Assembly (NCBI RefSeq): GCF_024679245.1
Contig: NC_090174.1
Location: 41,502,688 to 41,566,687 of the forward strand
Length of the DNA: 64,000 bases
Direction of reading: 5' to 3'
DNA from: Pseudorasbora parva
Taxonomy: Eukaryota; Chordata; Actinopteri; Cypriniformes; Gobionidae
Position 1 is the first letter of the stretch; each line of letters begins with the position of its first letter. The notes under the pieces were generated by a model that was not told the origin of the DNA, made no database searches, and saw only the letters and a list, made by a program, of their open reading frames with translations. The position numbers were made by a program, and so were the translations under genes. Positions 1 through 26,480 of the stretch are shown in pieces.

Positions 1-503
1 AATGCAGTGATTTATGATGAGGATAGAAAAAATCTAAATGGCCTTGTTCAGGTGCTCTTGTTTCATAAAAATCTTTCATTCAATCTATATAAGGAAATCG
101 GTTTCTCTGTTTTGAAACTTGGGGCATTGCGTACTTCAGTAAAGATTTAAGACAGAGAAAAAAAATTCCAAACAGTATCATTTCCTTTAAAGAAAAGGTG
201 TTTTGGATAATGCAACAGTTTTAAGAACACATTCTGGTTTGACCTTTTACAAATGACATACATACTTACATACATACTTATATTGACGACAAAGTACAGA
301 GTACAAAAGAGAGACACTTGGAGATCTAAAAGTATTACCCTAATTACAAGTTAACGTCTTATGTAATCGAATCTAACAGTTTTAAATATACTTCATAATT
401 CAATAGAGAGAACTTTTACCCATTACCTTCTCGGATTCAATGCCAGTGTATGATTATTTAAAGTGTACCTTCAGTATAAACAATATTGCAGTAATTGAAG
501 TAA

Positions 504-509
504 TTTATT
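504..509 (-). other. Candidate polyadenylation signal of vamp8
   Basis: AATAAA on the minus strand lies about 280 bases after the vamp8 stop. It is the first canonical hexamer found downstream. Positions 1-500 otherwise show no gene, only AT-rich flank with a short TTACATACATAC run near 265. Confidence 0.45.
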
Positions 510-785
510 ACAGTTGTGGCATTTTATCAGGCTTTAGACAACCATAAAGGCAGCTGAAGTGGCCATTAACATGATGTTTTAGGAGGTGACAAATATGCAA
601 GACAATAGATAGCATTCTGTCAATAGACTACTTAAAATCCTCCATTTAAAGGTTTCAAAGCTGTCATTATGGAAGCTCCTCATAATAAGGAGGTGTGATA
701 CCATGAGATATGAAGGTTTCTGAGCAAAATGTGCAAATAAACTGTGTGTGTGTGTAGGTATGCGTGTGTGTAACTGACAGAAATC

Positions 786-968
786 CTAGGGTGGTGTGAT
801 GGTGGGAGGTTTGGGTGCGGGCGAACCAGTTGGGATCACACCAGTGGCAAGGAATATGATAATCAGCACAATGACGAGGACTATCACAACAATAAGCACA
901 ATCAGCTTCACGTTCTTCCACCAGTAAGCGCGAGCAACCTTCTGAGAAGTGTGCTTGAAGTTCTGAGC
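786..968 (-). CDS. vamp8: vamp8 coding exon 3 (last)
   Basis: The exon encodes residues 65-124: the end of the SNARE helix, the double-Trp juxtamembrane segment (YWWKNVK), a hydrophobic anchor rich in Ile, Val and Leu, and a tail of about 18 residues rich in Pro and Thr, then TAG. The acceptor is CCGCTTTTTAG. The tail would lie in the lumen or outside the cell. Confidence 0.92.
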   Translation of the reverse strand, partial: AQNFKHTSQKVARAYWWKNVKLIVLIVVIVLVIVLIIIFLATGVIPTGSPAPKPPTITPP

Positions 969-3900
969 CTAAAAAGCGGAAAACAAAGACCAATTACAAT
1001 GTCAACAAGTGTGGGACTACAGCTGCATACAGTAGCCTATTTAAGTTTGGGGTCAGTAAAATCAGCATATTAGATTAATTTCTGACAGATCATGTGACAC
1101 TGAAGACTAAGTAGTAACGGGCTGCTGAAATGTCAGCTTTGCTCTCGCATAAATAAATTGCATTTTAAAACATATTACAATGGAAAGTTATTTTCAATGG
1201 TAATAATATATTTTACAATATTACTGTTTTTACTGCATTTTCTATTAAATAAACACTCTATTGTTTTTAGAAATAGGGCTTATTCAACTTCTTTCCTACA
1301 TTGTGGGCAAATGCATTTGTCTCAGTGCATGCATTGTTTTAGTTTGGCAGGGTCGCCGCTAGCTTAGCTTAGCATAATGAATGGAATCATATATTGCCAG
1401 CTAGCATGTCCCAAGTAAAAGTGATCAAAAAAACACAAAAAAACCCCACCTAATTACTTCTTGTGGCCTGCGTTTTTCACGAGTAGAAATAGTGATGCAG
1501 ATTAAGACTAGGCGATTTCCTAAGCAGACATTAACATGGGACTATATTTTGGGGAAGCACAGGCGAAGCACTGCTGCTTGGGCGCAGCGATATCACGGCT
1601 CATCCTCACATCCTCTGGCTGTTGAGCGTTTGCAATATGTTGCGTGATATCTCTGCCCAAGTAGCAATGATTCGCATGTGCTTCCCCATAATATAGTCCT
1701 AAGTCAATATCTGCTTAGGAAATAACCTAGTCTTAATCTGCATCGCTATTTGTACTTGTTGTGAATATGCAGGCCACAAGAAGTAATTAGGTGGGGGAGG
1801 GTTGGATCACTTTTACTCAGGACATGCTAGCTGGCCACATAGGATTCCATTCATTATGCTAAGCTAAGCTAGCGGTGACCCTGCCAAACTAAAACAATGC
1901 ATGCACGGAGACAAAAATACATTTGCTAAATGTAGGAAAGAAGTTGAATAAGCCCATTTCCAAAAACGGTGGCGTGTTCCTTTAAATAAATGCAGCCTTT
2001 GAGAGTGTATGGGACTTTTTCTTTTTTCTTTTTACATAAGACAATCTTTTCAAATCCAAACGTTTGAACGGTTGTGTGCATAGTAAAAACAGTGTGCAGG
2101 GCTTAGAGCTGTAATATGTGATAAGAATCAAAGTTTTTGTACTGAAAGACACACCCCCGCTTGCAGATCTTCAGATTTGCCCATAAGATCATCCAGTCTT
2201 TCTCCACGGGCCAGGATCCGATCAACATTCTGGGTCATAATGTCCTTGACCCCGTCCACTTGAGACTGTAGAGATTTAACTGGATCCAAGTCCTGTGAAG
2301 ACTCTCCTTCCATCGGCTCCTGCACTCAGAGAAATGAAAAACCAAAACATGATCAAAATGCTACAAGCACACAGCTCCACAAAATGACTTGCATTGTTGC
2401 AATACTGAATTGGAAGGCAACAAAAATCTATGAACAATGAAACTCATCATGATGAAGCAGTTTGTATAGAGACTGAAATGGCCAGCCTTATATCTGGCCC
2501 ATACATAGAAATTGTATCGTGCAAGGTATACAATTTTTTTTTTTAAGTTTTTTTGTTTGTTTGTAATAATCTCCTACACTATGTAACTTTTCCGTCCGCT
2601 AGATGGCGCCTATTCAAAACAAAGGCAAAGTTTGATGACACCGGGTTTGAGCGCGCAATCTTGGGACGTGGTCTTCACCTCACAGCCGGTGGAAAAGAAT
2701 CGGGCTAGGACTTGGGCGGAAATCATGTTCATGGATGCGGTTATTAACATTACTGTAGTATGAAGCAGAGCAGGACTGAATGTTGAGGGAGCTGAGCAAG
2801 GCCACTGGAGCGATTGTTGCGCAACACACGGCTCGCGAGCAGCGGGATTTTATTCTGACAGGACACAGGTGCCATTTCTGCTCATGAGTATGAGGTAATG
2901 CAGCTCTGTTGATCATATTAGATAAATTTGAGTGTGTTTAAAATGAGGTTATGACGCTACTCTGTGCGTTCTCTCAACAGCTGTTGTGACACTTGTTGCA
3001 CACTGCTAAGAATAAAGCGTTTCTGCCAAATAAAACCGGAAACCGGGGGTAATGCAGATTATGATACAATTGACAGGCGACTCCCTCAGACCAGTGTTCC
3101 CAACTTAGCAATTTTGTTGCTAGATTTCAGTTCAGATAGCATTTATAATAAAAGCAGTCCTAGTAATGCCTTTAGATGCTAATGATTGGGCGTGACATCT
3201 GAAGTGTGATACTGGTAAATGCGACGTAAAAAGATGGCTTTACCACATTTCACACATCAAAACACCAACTGTTATGCATTTCAAGATCCATAGCCATCTT
3301 TTGCATTGTTCATCGCATAATTTAGGTACTTAAAGATTAGATCATGGGGGAGGTTTTGTTCACGTTTAGCCATGTTAAGTCCCCTTGCACTACTGATACT
3401 TCTTAAACAAAAGGTTACCAGGAAACCAAAAGCAATGCTGCGTCACTACCGCCCTCTCTGTCTTTCCCTCTCCATTCTCCATTCTAGTCAATGGCTTTGC
3501 GAGTTGGTGTCACTCACAACACAAGGCCTGCAGTGCAGAATGGCAGAAAGCTATTAGGTGACATCAGATACACACAGCCAAGTACCACACTGTGGAGAAA
3601 TGGTTCCATGTGATAGGCCTATCTATGTCATAGCAACAACTTAAAAAAACATGTATTCATCTGGTTATTAAATGCTTTACCAGTTTTGAAAGTCTTTAGA
3701 TACTTTTTCTAAACTGATTTTCCATTAAGACTGGAACTTAGAAAATGTCCATCTGGTTTATTAAACTCGATCTTCCTTACTCCTTGTATAAAACAACACA
3801 TTCTTGTTCCCTTGAAGTCCGTGTAACACCAAATGTGTTCAAGAACAAGCCAACTTGTAATCGAATAAGTTCAGTTATTCAAAATACTGTCGACGAATTT

Positions 3901-4613
3901 TATTTCAACAACAGTGCCGCATGAAAATAGTTTATACGATACTGTTGAAATGTGTTTAGAAAAAAAATGACAGTTGATCAACTTGATTATAAGCAAACCA
4001 GCATGAGAATCTCACACTTCTGTTTCACTTCAACAGTCAACAGGGGACGTGTGATGTGATCAGCACATTTGCCAACTGTAGTTAAAAAAACATTTAAACC
4101 ATGTCGCCAATCAATAAGTGTCGGTTGTCTTGCAAGCCGGTTAAGTTATGCTTCACAGCACAAGGTAAATTCAATCCATCTATGTAAACAAATCTGTACA
4201 ACAAAGTTGAGATACAAATTGGATGAAGCTTAAGTAACAAGGTATTATCTAAGCAGCACATTTGTTTAAGCAATCCAATCAAATTATCGACATTAACTGA
4301 CAATAGGAACGTAGAAACTATAACTTGAAAAACGAGCTTCGCCCTGTTTTGAGTAACGTTACGTCAACTCGCATCAACCGGTAAAACTAAACCAAAAAAA
4401 ATAAAAAAAAATCAACCTAACGTTACTCTACTGGAGGCTTTTGCAGCACTTTAAAAAATACGTTTTACACGGTTACAGAGAGGAACTCAGTTTACACAGC
4501 TAACGTTAGTCAGTCTACTTTTAAACTAAACAAGCGATGTAACTTAACAAGCACCTGCCGGCTATATAGTTAAGTTCACAACTTACCGTACTATTTGGAT
4601 CACCCAACCCCAT
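786..4613 (-). CDS. vamp8: vamp8, vesicle-associated membrane protein 8 (endobrevin), 3 coding exons
   Basis: This gene encodes an R-SNARE that pairs with Qa, Qb and Qc SNAREs to fuse late endosomes, lysosomes, autophagosomes and secretory granules. The coding exons in reading order are 4587-4613, 2155-2319 and 786-968 (375 bp, 124 residues plus stop). All introns are GT-AG and phase 0. The SNARE coiled coil covers about residues 20-80. It includes the VAMP8-type stretch [15 protein letters not shown], in which Arg47 is the zero-layer arginine. The juxtamembrane stretch [14 protein letters not shown] precedes a single transmembrane anchor of about residues 86-106. Human VAMP8 is 100 residues. 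The fish protein is longer mainly because of a Pro/Thr-rich tail after the anchor, plus a slightly longer N terminus. The start codon has a G at +4 and is followed after nine codons by a strong donor (GTAAGT). Identity is recalled from the family, not from a search, but is secure. Confidence 0.95.
1088..2085 (+). repeat. Teleost interspersed repeat split by a TTAA element
   Basis: Two parts (1088-1248 and 1986-2085) look like one widespread fish repeat. Its signs are GATCATGTGACACTGAAGAC at the start, ACATTTTAAAACAT-like and ACAATATTACTGTTTTTACT blocks in the middle, and a TTTGAACGGTTGTGTGC-like end. Related copies lie at 18280-18560 and about 54440-54545. Family name not assigned. The copy is interrupted by the element at 1249-1981. 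Confidence 0.6.
1249..1981. mobile_element. TTAA-flanked palindromic non-autonomous transposon in vamp8 intron 2
   Basis: The two halves are long imperfect inverted repeats. For example, AGCTTAGCTTAGCATAATGA near 1360 is mirrored near 1860, and GGGCTTATTCAACTTCTTTC near 1278 is mirrored near 1940. The element is bounded by TTAA at 1245-1248 and 1982-1985, the target of piggyBac and Kolobok-type transposases. The left terminus is more diverged than the right. No coding capacity is seen. Confidence 0.75.
2155..2319 (-). CDS. vamp8: vamp8 coding exon 2
   Basis: The exon encodes residues 10-64, most of the SNARE motif including zero-layer Arg47. The acceptor is TCTGAGTGCAG. The donor lies in the GGGGGTGTGT run, and cutting after GCGGGG keeps the frame and the same spacing as human VAMP8 (EDLQAGAQNFK against EDLEATSEHFK). 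Confidence 0.9.
2576..3190. repeat. Fish interspersed repeat fragment in vamp8 intron 1
   Basis: The block starts near GTAACTTTTCCGTCCGCTAG followed by ATGGCGCC and has GC-rich text unlike the AT-rich intron around it. I recognise it as a repeated cyprinid sequence from memory only. No intact ends or target duplication were found. The rest of the intron (3200-4586) shows nothing else recognisable. Confidence 0.4.
4587..4613 (-). CDS. vamp8: vamp8 coding exon 1
   Basis: The exon holds the start codon and nine codons (MGLGDPNST), ending at the donor GTAAGT. It is too short to be found as an open reading frame. It was placed because it joins in phase 0 to the GAG codon that opens exon 2. The short N-terminal exon agrees with the variable, non-SNARE N terminus of VAMP8. 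Confidence 0.8.
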
Positions 4614-5210
4614 GTCTGATGTTTTTATTTACTCCACGAAAAAAAAAAAACAATTACAACGTCCTTTGGAGTTAAAATGTTTGTTGTTGATTCTTCGAAT
4701 GACCAACAGATGTACACCGTGCCAACACTTCCTGGTCTCTAATTCAGTCTATACCGCCGATGATTTGGCATTGGCCAACCTCTGTAGCGCCACTTCCCAT
4801 AGCATCCTCCAGAGGGCGCTGATTCATGACACCTGTAAGTTGAGAGCGCACTCTAATCGAGCCATCGACATTTCAGGTATGAGATTGTTCACGGAAAAGC
4901 CAGAAAAGCTGCCTTGTTCGTTTTTCCTTTTCTAAATAATGGTATTAAACGCAATTTTACCTTATGTAATAAATGTTTCTCAAAGTTTGTTGTGTTGAAA
5001 AGGTTGTAGCATGACATTATTAGGGCAAAACATTAGACTTCTATACACAAAACAGAACACTTCCGCCACGGCAACAATTGGCTCCACCTAAAAGCCTCCG
5101 GCATTACAAGTATTCATGCAAAACATTATACCATTCCACAATGACATCATACTACATTCAAAACAATATAAACCGATAATAAAGAATTATCCAACAATTC
5201 TTTGATAACT

Positions 5211-5216
5211 TTTATT
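5211..5216 (-). other. Candidate polyadenylation signal of ncaph
   Basis: AATAAA on the minus strand lies about 435 bases after the ncaph stop and gives a 3' UTR of ordinary length. It lies roughly 600 bases before the vamp8 start, so the intergenic space (about 4620-5200) must hold the vamp8 promoter. No TATA box or other clear element was identified there. Confidence 0.4.
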
Positions 5217-5649
5217 TTTCAAAATCAGATGTAGAATATACACCTAAAAGAAACCTCAAAGTTATAAAATTAATTTTAACAATTTAAATAAACATTTGTA
5301 AAAAAGAAAAAAAAGAAAAAAGTGTGACATTGACAACAGAAACTTCACATTTACTTTTACTGAAGCTGCTAAAACGAGTTATTGCTAAAAATATCTTAAA
5401 AAGCAATCATATTCATGCACTGCATACTGCCGTTTTTTCCCTGGTACATACTTTTGACATCTTTCAATTTCACTCAGATTATGTGGTAGTTTCCTCAACA
5501 ACATTTTTAACATGATCCTGACATAATCTCTCTCTTCACTATATTGTTATGTTTAGATATTTTACATGCCATGGAGAACATAAGAGACTGGATTTACATT
5601 TTGGTTTAAAAAAAATAAAAAAATTGTATAAAAAGTTTTGTATCACTTT

Positions 5650-20676
<15,027 letters not shown>

Positions 20677-20687
20677 AACGAAGCGAA

Positions 20688-21215
20688 GCTATGGAGCAAT
20701 ATTGGTGTGTCACATAAACATATAGCAATAATATGCAGCTTTTCCATTAAGTGCAGTAACTAACACTGTTTTACTCCAACACTGGTAACGTAAAGTTAAA
20801 TACGGAGACCTCGCCATGTAAACAACATCACGAAACGTTCATTTAGCTGCTTAAAATGAGCACACCAATACCTAGCAAACATGTCAACAATATAAACGTC
20901 ATGTAAAACCAGACGTTTATATAACTGAGGCTCATTTCCAAAAGCGAAATTCATAATTGCAAACACGTCAGTTTAGCATTGTATGAACGCTTGTTAGCTA
21001 ACGTTACGTTATAGCTAAACACACTTCTGAAAACATAACATAACAAATGATACATTGTGGCTTTAAAAACGTATCTTAGAAGAACTAAAAACAAAGAAAG
21101 TTTAAATTACCTGTGATAAACTGATGATTTATAAGCAGTACAACTGATCCAAACTTTCTTTATTCCGTCTGTTCAGGCGACCATTTGAAAATTAGCGCCG
21201 AACGGTTACACGCGT
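20688..21215 (-). promoter_or_regulatory. ncaph: ncaph 5' region: probable non-coding first exon and promoter
   Basis: Minus-strand TTTATCACAG|GTAATT at 21111 is a good donor. CTCCATAG at 20689 is a good acceptor placing 12 bases of leader before the ATG. This predicts a non-coding exon from 21111 up to an unknown start, perhaps near 21190, and an intron of about 420 bases. Just upstream, TTTGAA (21183-21188) and AGCGCC lie near each other, resembling the CHR and CDE/E2F elements of G2/M gene promoters. The match to regulatory elements is weak inference. Confidence 0.45.
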
Positions 21216-22877
21216 CATCAATGATGTCATACGTACAGACGTAAAAGTCAGATTGTACTTGTTTATTTTATTGGTCCGTGTTATTATGGAACATAATATA
21301 AATAACGTCAATGTTTTTTTTAAGATTATTACTTATGATTTCAAAAAAGGTAATACTGGAATTCGACAGCAATTGCTAAATGTGATAAAAGACTGGTAAG
21401 CTCTCATTCTTGTATCGATGATCTGGGTAGAATAAAAACAGATTTATTGTCGTCCATTAGATGGCAGTAAAGTCGCAGAAAATGTGATAGCCTACATTAT
21501 GGCAAGCCATTTTAACTTATATTCATTCACAGGATATGAATTCTTGATATCAACAATTCCGTTTTCACTTGTTAAAATTATAATTCTTGATATTAACAAT
21601 TGAATTTCAAGTAGGCTAGTAAAAACTAAAATAGTTTCTTCACTAGTGAAATGTCACCATAGGCTGCCATTCAAATCAAATAGTTAATATCAGGATCTTG
21701 ATATCAGCATTAATATAAACAATTCAATTCCTGATATCAACAAATAGCATTTCGGATATCAAGAATTGAAAGGGGTGATGAATTGAGAAATCAACTTTCC
21801 CTTGAGCTTTTGATGTATAAAAGGTCATGATAATAGGCCTATAAGAATATCATGTAAAGTTTCAGAGCTGAAAACTTCCTTTTTGTTCAAAGAAAAGCTT
21901 TTATAGACACCAGGCCCATAAAATGATCATCTGAGCATCTATACGTCATCGCGCGACGAAACACGCCTCTACAGAATAATAAGCATGTGTAATTCAGTAG
22001 CCCACCTGCTGAGTCTGTTTTTTTTGTTCATACAATATTCAAATGGTAGCCCAACCAAACCGGCTTGGTTGCCAACATTCTTCAAAACATCTTTTTTTGT
22101 CCTATCACAGAAGTCATACAGGTTTGAAATGACACGAGAGTGAGTAAATGATGACAGCATTTAAAAGAAGTACATTTACTTTACTGCATCCTAGCTCAAA
22201 ATCATCAGTGCTACTGCCAAGGGCATTTCTGTGTGACAAAAAAAGCAATATTAAGTTTATCTGCATTTGCAGCAAATTCGATAATATCTATCATCATTTG
22301 TCCTTGTCCTAGTACAATAATAATACATTGTTTTCATGAGGATTACAGACGTTGGGGTGCTTACACAGTGTGTCTTTGTAAAATCGAAAGTAAATCTTTC
22401 TCGCCTGCAATCTCGTCTCGCATAGGCCTAGTGCCAGGACCGGACGAATTGATTACTCTAGATGGATTAATGACCAAATAAAAGTATGATGCCCGATAAC
22501 ACTAAAAAAAGAGTTAATAAAAGCGTTGTATACCACGAACTCAATTCGCTCCTGACGCCCGTTTCACACATAGGCTACTCCGTCTACAGTGCGTGTGCGG
22601 TGCGTGTTGCGTTGCGTTGCGTTGCGTAGCCTATCTATCATAGACCGTAAAAATGCGTTGCAGACCGATGTCAGACTGGCGGAGGATTGTTTGCCGGCTG
22701 TCAGTGCTCGCGAGTATGCAGATCTGTTCTATATAGGCTTATGCCCTTGAACAATCATAATCAAATAGCCTACACCCATTATTATGTCTCAATGTCCGTC
22801 TTGGCAGTGTCTTGAGTGAATATAGGTTTGGGAAGTGTGTCAGTATTGGGTCCGTGTATTAGCCTACTAGGCAGTAA

Positions 22878-23965
22878 TAGGGACTTTAAGCAACAGCCAC
22901 TGATAGAACGGCAACAGCGACCGGAAGTAAACGTTTAACTGCCGTAGCCAAAGAACACAAAAATCACTAAGCAACAATAAAGAGACGGCGTAATGGTTCA
23001 TTTAACATAATTTGACCAAATATAAAGAAACATGTAATTTAAAAAGCAAGGGAATGGTTGCTTTTGGCATTAAATTATAAACAGATACAATTAAAATGCC
23101 ACATAACTATATTTACTTATCTAATCTGTCACGTATTAATGACTACGGCAAATCAGCTGTTCTCCCGTAGTAGACGGTTACAGTAGAACGTCACGAAGTA
23201 GCAGTTAAAGTCGCGCATGCGCAATAGAACGCCAGAACGGCGTTGCCGTTCCATCCAAGGGGGTAATCTAGCGCTCGGAAAGCGTTCCACCCCTAGGGGC
23301 TGCCATTGCTAACCAAGCCATCACCTGCTGTTAGCATCCCATTGACTCCCATTCATTTTTGAGTCACTTTGACAGTGAATAACTTTACATCTGAGGCGTT
23401 TAAAGACTCCATTCGTCCATTGTTTATTTCTAAAGAAACACGACAATGTATAAAAGGCTCCATTACCTTGTATCTTACACTATCGCCCCGCAGAAGCTGT
23501 TTTTGTAAAAATAGGCTAACGATTGCGTCATAACCAACGCGACCCTGTCGCACAGTTGAGAAATTACCGTATAGACCTGAGGAGACGCTCGCAGGCAATC
23601 TTTTACTGTCTATGAGACAGTCGGGGGGACGTGGAGACATGTCCTGGAGACTAGTCTGATAAAGTCCAGGGGGAAGAATGGGTAGAAGCCCATAGTGAGC
23701 CAAAAGCAACGGGAGAAAATATTTAAACAACGTGATTCAGCTTTCGCTTTCCACATCTACTAGAAGACCTACAGCGGTCCGACAGGAGGCTCACGTCACA
23801 TCTACGTCGTCAAGCTCAGTCTGAGCCTGCGCAGTTCGCTCAGCCATCAGGAAGTGAGTGCCCCTAGGTTGACTTCATTATTTCGCCGTAGACGTCAATG
23901 GGGTCGCTGTGTCCATTTCTTTTACTGTCTATGGTTCCATCAGTGGCTGTTGCTTAAAGTCCCTA
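22878..23965. mobile_element. Inverted-end element nested in the 5-kb transposon
   Basis: The left end reads TAGGGACTTTAAGCAACAGC and continues CACTGAT. The right end is its mirror (ATCAGTGG, then CTGTTGCTTAAAGTCCCTA). The TAGGG-type tip resembles hAT, but matching 8-bp flanks were not found. A 125-codon minus-strand frame (23353-23730) has no recognised motif. Confidence 0.75.
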
Positions 23966-25109
23966 ATTTAAAAGTGAAAGCAACCTAGGCTACCTATCAA
24001 ATAACAACCACTGAAAAAATAAAAATAAAACAACAGTAGCCTGACTTAAACGATAAAAAAACGACTTAAAAAAGCATTTTTGTATTTATTTATCATTGTA
24101 GTTATTTGTCCTCATATCATTCGTTTATTAGCATAGTTCTTATTTTATTACTGACTGTTTTTGATTACAGTAATTTAATTATTTGAGAACTTTTTATATA
24201 GCCTAAGGCAGTTGCTTATTGCAGTATTTAGCTACTTTTCCCAGATATTTCTCACCCTAAGCGATCATGTTATTAAAGCTAATAGTAGGCCTACACCACT
24301 GGCCTTTTTTTGTAGATACCAAAATAAACAAGATTTGTGCATTTTGTTTGTTCTATTGTTGTGTATGACTATTGTGCATCTAACATAATACATAATTATG
24401 GTAAATGTGGTATTTTAATTAGCCTATTTAAAAAAAACATCGCAAAATTTTGTGCACATTTCTGGAAATTACCTCCACAAAATCAGTCATATTGGTCGCA
24501 AAAATCACAAAAAAATATTGTGAAATCCTGGAGGGACTGTCTAAGTCTTCAGTGCGTCATGCCCATTAAAACCCAGCGTTTTGGATAGAGCCTTACAACC
24601 AGGGTAGAAAATAGCCTATTACTTATTAGTTATGATGTTTTTGAATGTAAAAAACACACAAATATCATAATAGTTGACCTCAGACAAAAGCATAAAAAAT
24701 AAAAAGCCATGCAGTTCATGACACCTTTAATTGTTGATGATATCAAGAATCCAATTCCTGATATCAATGTAATTTTAGATTATAGCTATAAAATTGCTTT
24801 CTTGTAACAATCACATTCATATCACAAATTAATACTGTCACTAATGGCAATTGAATTGTTGATATAAAAAATTGACATTTCTACTAGAATCATAAAACAC
24901 GGGATGTGATGTTTAACTGTCCATTGTGCTAATGGATAGTATGCACATGAGGTTTGCCTCGATGTTGAGAGTGGCGAGAGTTGTATCTCAAAAGTGGGAA
25001 AAACGTTTTTTTTTCTTCTTTTTTTTACCCCTTTTTTTCTTTTCTTTTTTGGGGGGCACACACATCATCAGTAGTGTACTCTTGAATCAGGGGGCATTCA
25101 TTCAACACT

Positions 25110-25640
25110 ATACATGTGGCCAAAGGTGGCCAGCTTCAGGGTGATCAGATCTGAGCTTGTGTCCCTTGCCCAAAAAAATAAATAAATTGGTATATAAAAA
25201 AAAAGGGTCCTTCCACTTAATCCATATCGACTTTTGCTTTCGATCCTTGTTGAGCGTCTGCTGCCATCTATCGCAGTTTCTTGTGCTCATAGGCCTCTTC
25301 TACTAAATTCTTCCATGGGACTGTGAGCTTAATGATGTATACAGACTTCAATTAAGGGGGTTTCCAGAGTACCAAGTCTGGCCTAAGGGTGGCGATTGCT
25401 ATCTCAGGTGGGAAGATTAGCTGCTGGCCAATATCAACTAGCATCTTCCAATCTTGGGCCATGGCTAGCTCTCCAGCTTTTGGTTTGTTAGAGGGATGGT
25501 TGGGCTTATTCTGTCCCTCTCGGATGAAGGTTGGGCCGTGATGGAATTGGCTGCTCTCAGGGGCAAGGAGTTGGTGGTATTTCTCCTGCTCTGAAGAGCT
25601 GCTGCCAGACTTTTCAGGACCTAGTTGTGTCTCCTAGTAA
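25110..25640 (-). pseudogene. Decayed retroelement protein 3' end
   Basis: Read on the minus strand, a frame with two in-frame stops gives AQDWKMLVDIGQQLIFPPEI, then TLRPDLVLW, then ELTVPW-like KLTVPWKNLVEEAYEHKKLR. This wording (RPDLVLW ... LTVPWE ... EEAYERKKLRY) is typical of a C-terminal segment in retroelement-derived proteins common in fish and cnidarian genomes. No reverse transcriptase motif lies in the window nearby. Attribution to a specific clade is not possible by eye. Confidence 0.55.
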
Positions 25641-25824
25641 TTCGATTGTTGATATCAAGAATTAAATTGTTGAAATCAAGAATTCAATTCAAATAGCACA
25701 TGTACATCTCGGAGACATCTATTCGATGTGCGTGTTTAAATCTCAAAGACTAATTTTTGAGTGTTTGCTCATCTGCAATATGTGACGTCTATTGGATGTT
25801 TCCTGTCAGATGTCAAATAGGAGC

Positions 25825-26095
25825 CCATTCTCAAAAAATGCGTATAAATAGTATGAGTTTGCAATCTCGTGGAATTTATACGGCGAAATGAAGTTTTTGG
25901 TGATATGGTACGTGATTTTTTGCGTGCATATGATACGCACCTTATGGCATATTATACATACAAACCCCCCACCCCACCACCCTACCCAAGAGCGTGTCAT
26001 ATGCATGCCATAAAGTGCGTATCATATGACGCAAAAAACTGCGTAATGAACGCCAATCCATTTCACGAGATTTCACACTCGTAATATTTATACGC
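25825..26095. mobile_element. Small inverted-end element (ATGCGTATAAATA ends)
   Basis: ATGCGTATAAATA at about 25839 is mirrored by TATTTATACGCAT near 26095. TCTCGTGGAAT / ATTTCACGAGA is also mirrored, and GCATATGATACGCACCTTAT is mirrored by ATAAAGTGCGTATCATATG-like text in the middle. A C-rich loop lies near 25965. Confidence 0.6.
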
Positions 26096-26480
26096 ATGAC
26101 CATGAGATCGTGTTGCAAATAGAGGTTTAAACAATGTCTTTAAGATGTTTATGATTAAGAATGTATAAAAAAATGGACATCTTAAAGACATCTATCAGAT
26201 GTTTGTAAACATCAGATGCTTTCCAGATTAAGTGATCTTTAACAGACATCTTGCAGACGTATAGGCTTACGTGTGCTATAACAACAACTGAATTTGAATG
26301 GCAGCCTATGGTGACATTTCACTATTGAAAATACAATTAATGATATTGAGAATTCGAGTTTTTACTTGTTGAAATTCAATTGTTGATATCAAGAATTAGC
26401 ATTTAACTAGTGAAAACTTAATATTTGATATCAAGAATTCAAATCCTGTGAATGAATAAATGTCAGAACGGCCTGCCATA

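Larger units (their letters stand above)
21498..26480. mobile_element. 5-kb transposon with about 200-bp inverted ends and GATATC-rich subterminal repeats
   Basis: The left end (21498-21690) and right end (26290-26480) are inverted copies. Shared pieces in order are TATGGCARGCC, ATTCATTCACAGGAT, GAATTCTTGATATCAACAAT and GTGAAATGTCACCATAGG followed by CTGCCATTCAAAT. Variants of TTGATATCAAGAATT recur near 21540, 21700, 24735, 24850, 25645 and 26390. No transposase frame was seen. Inside lie another inverted-end element (22878-23965), a retroelement relic (25110-25640) and a small inverted element (25825-26095). Superfamily not assigned. Confidence 0.75.
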
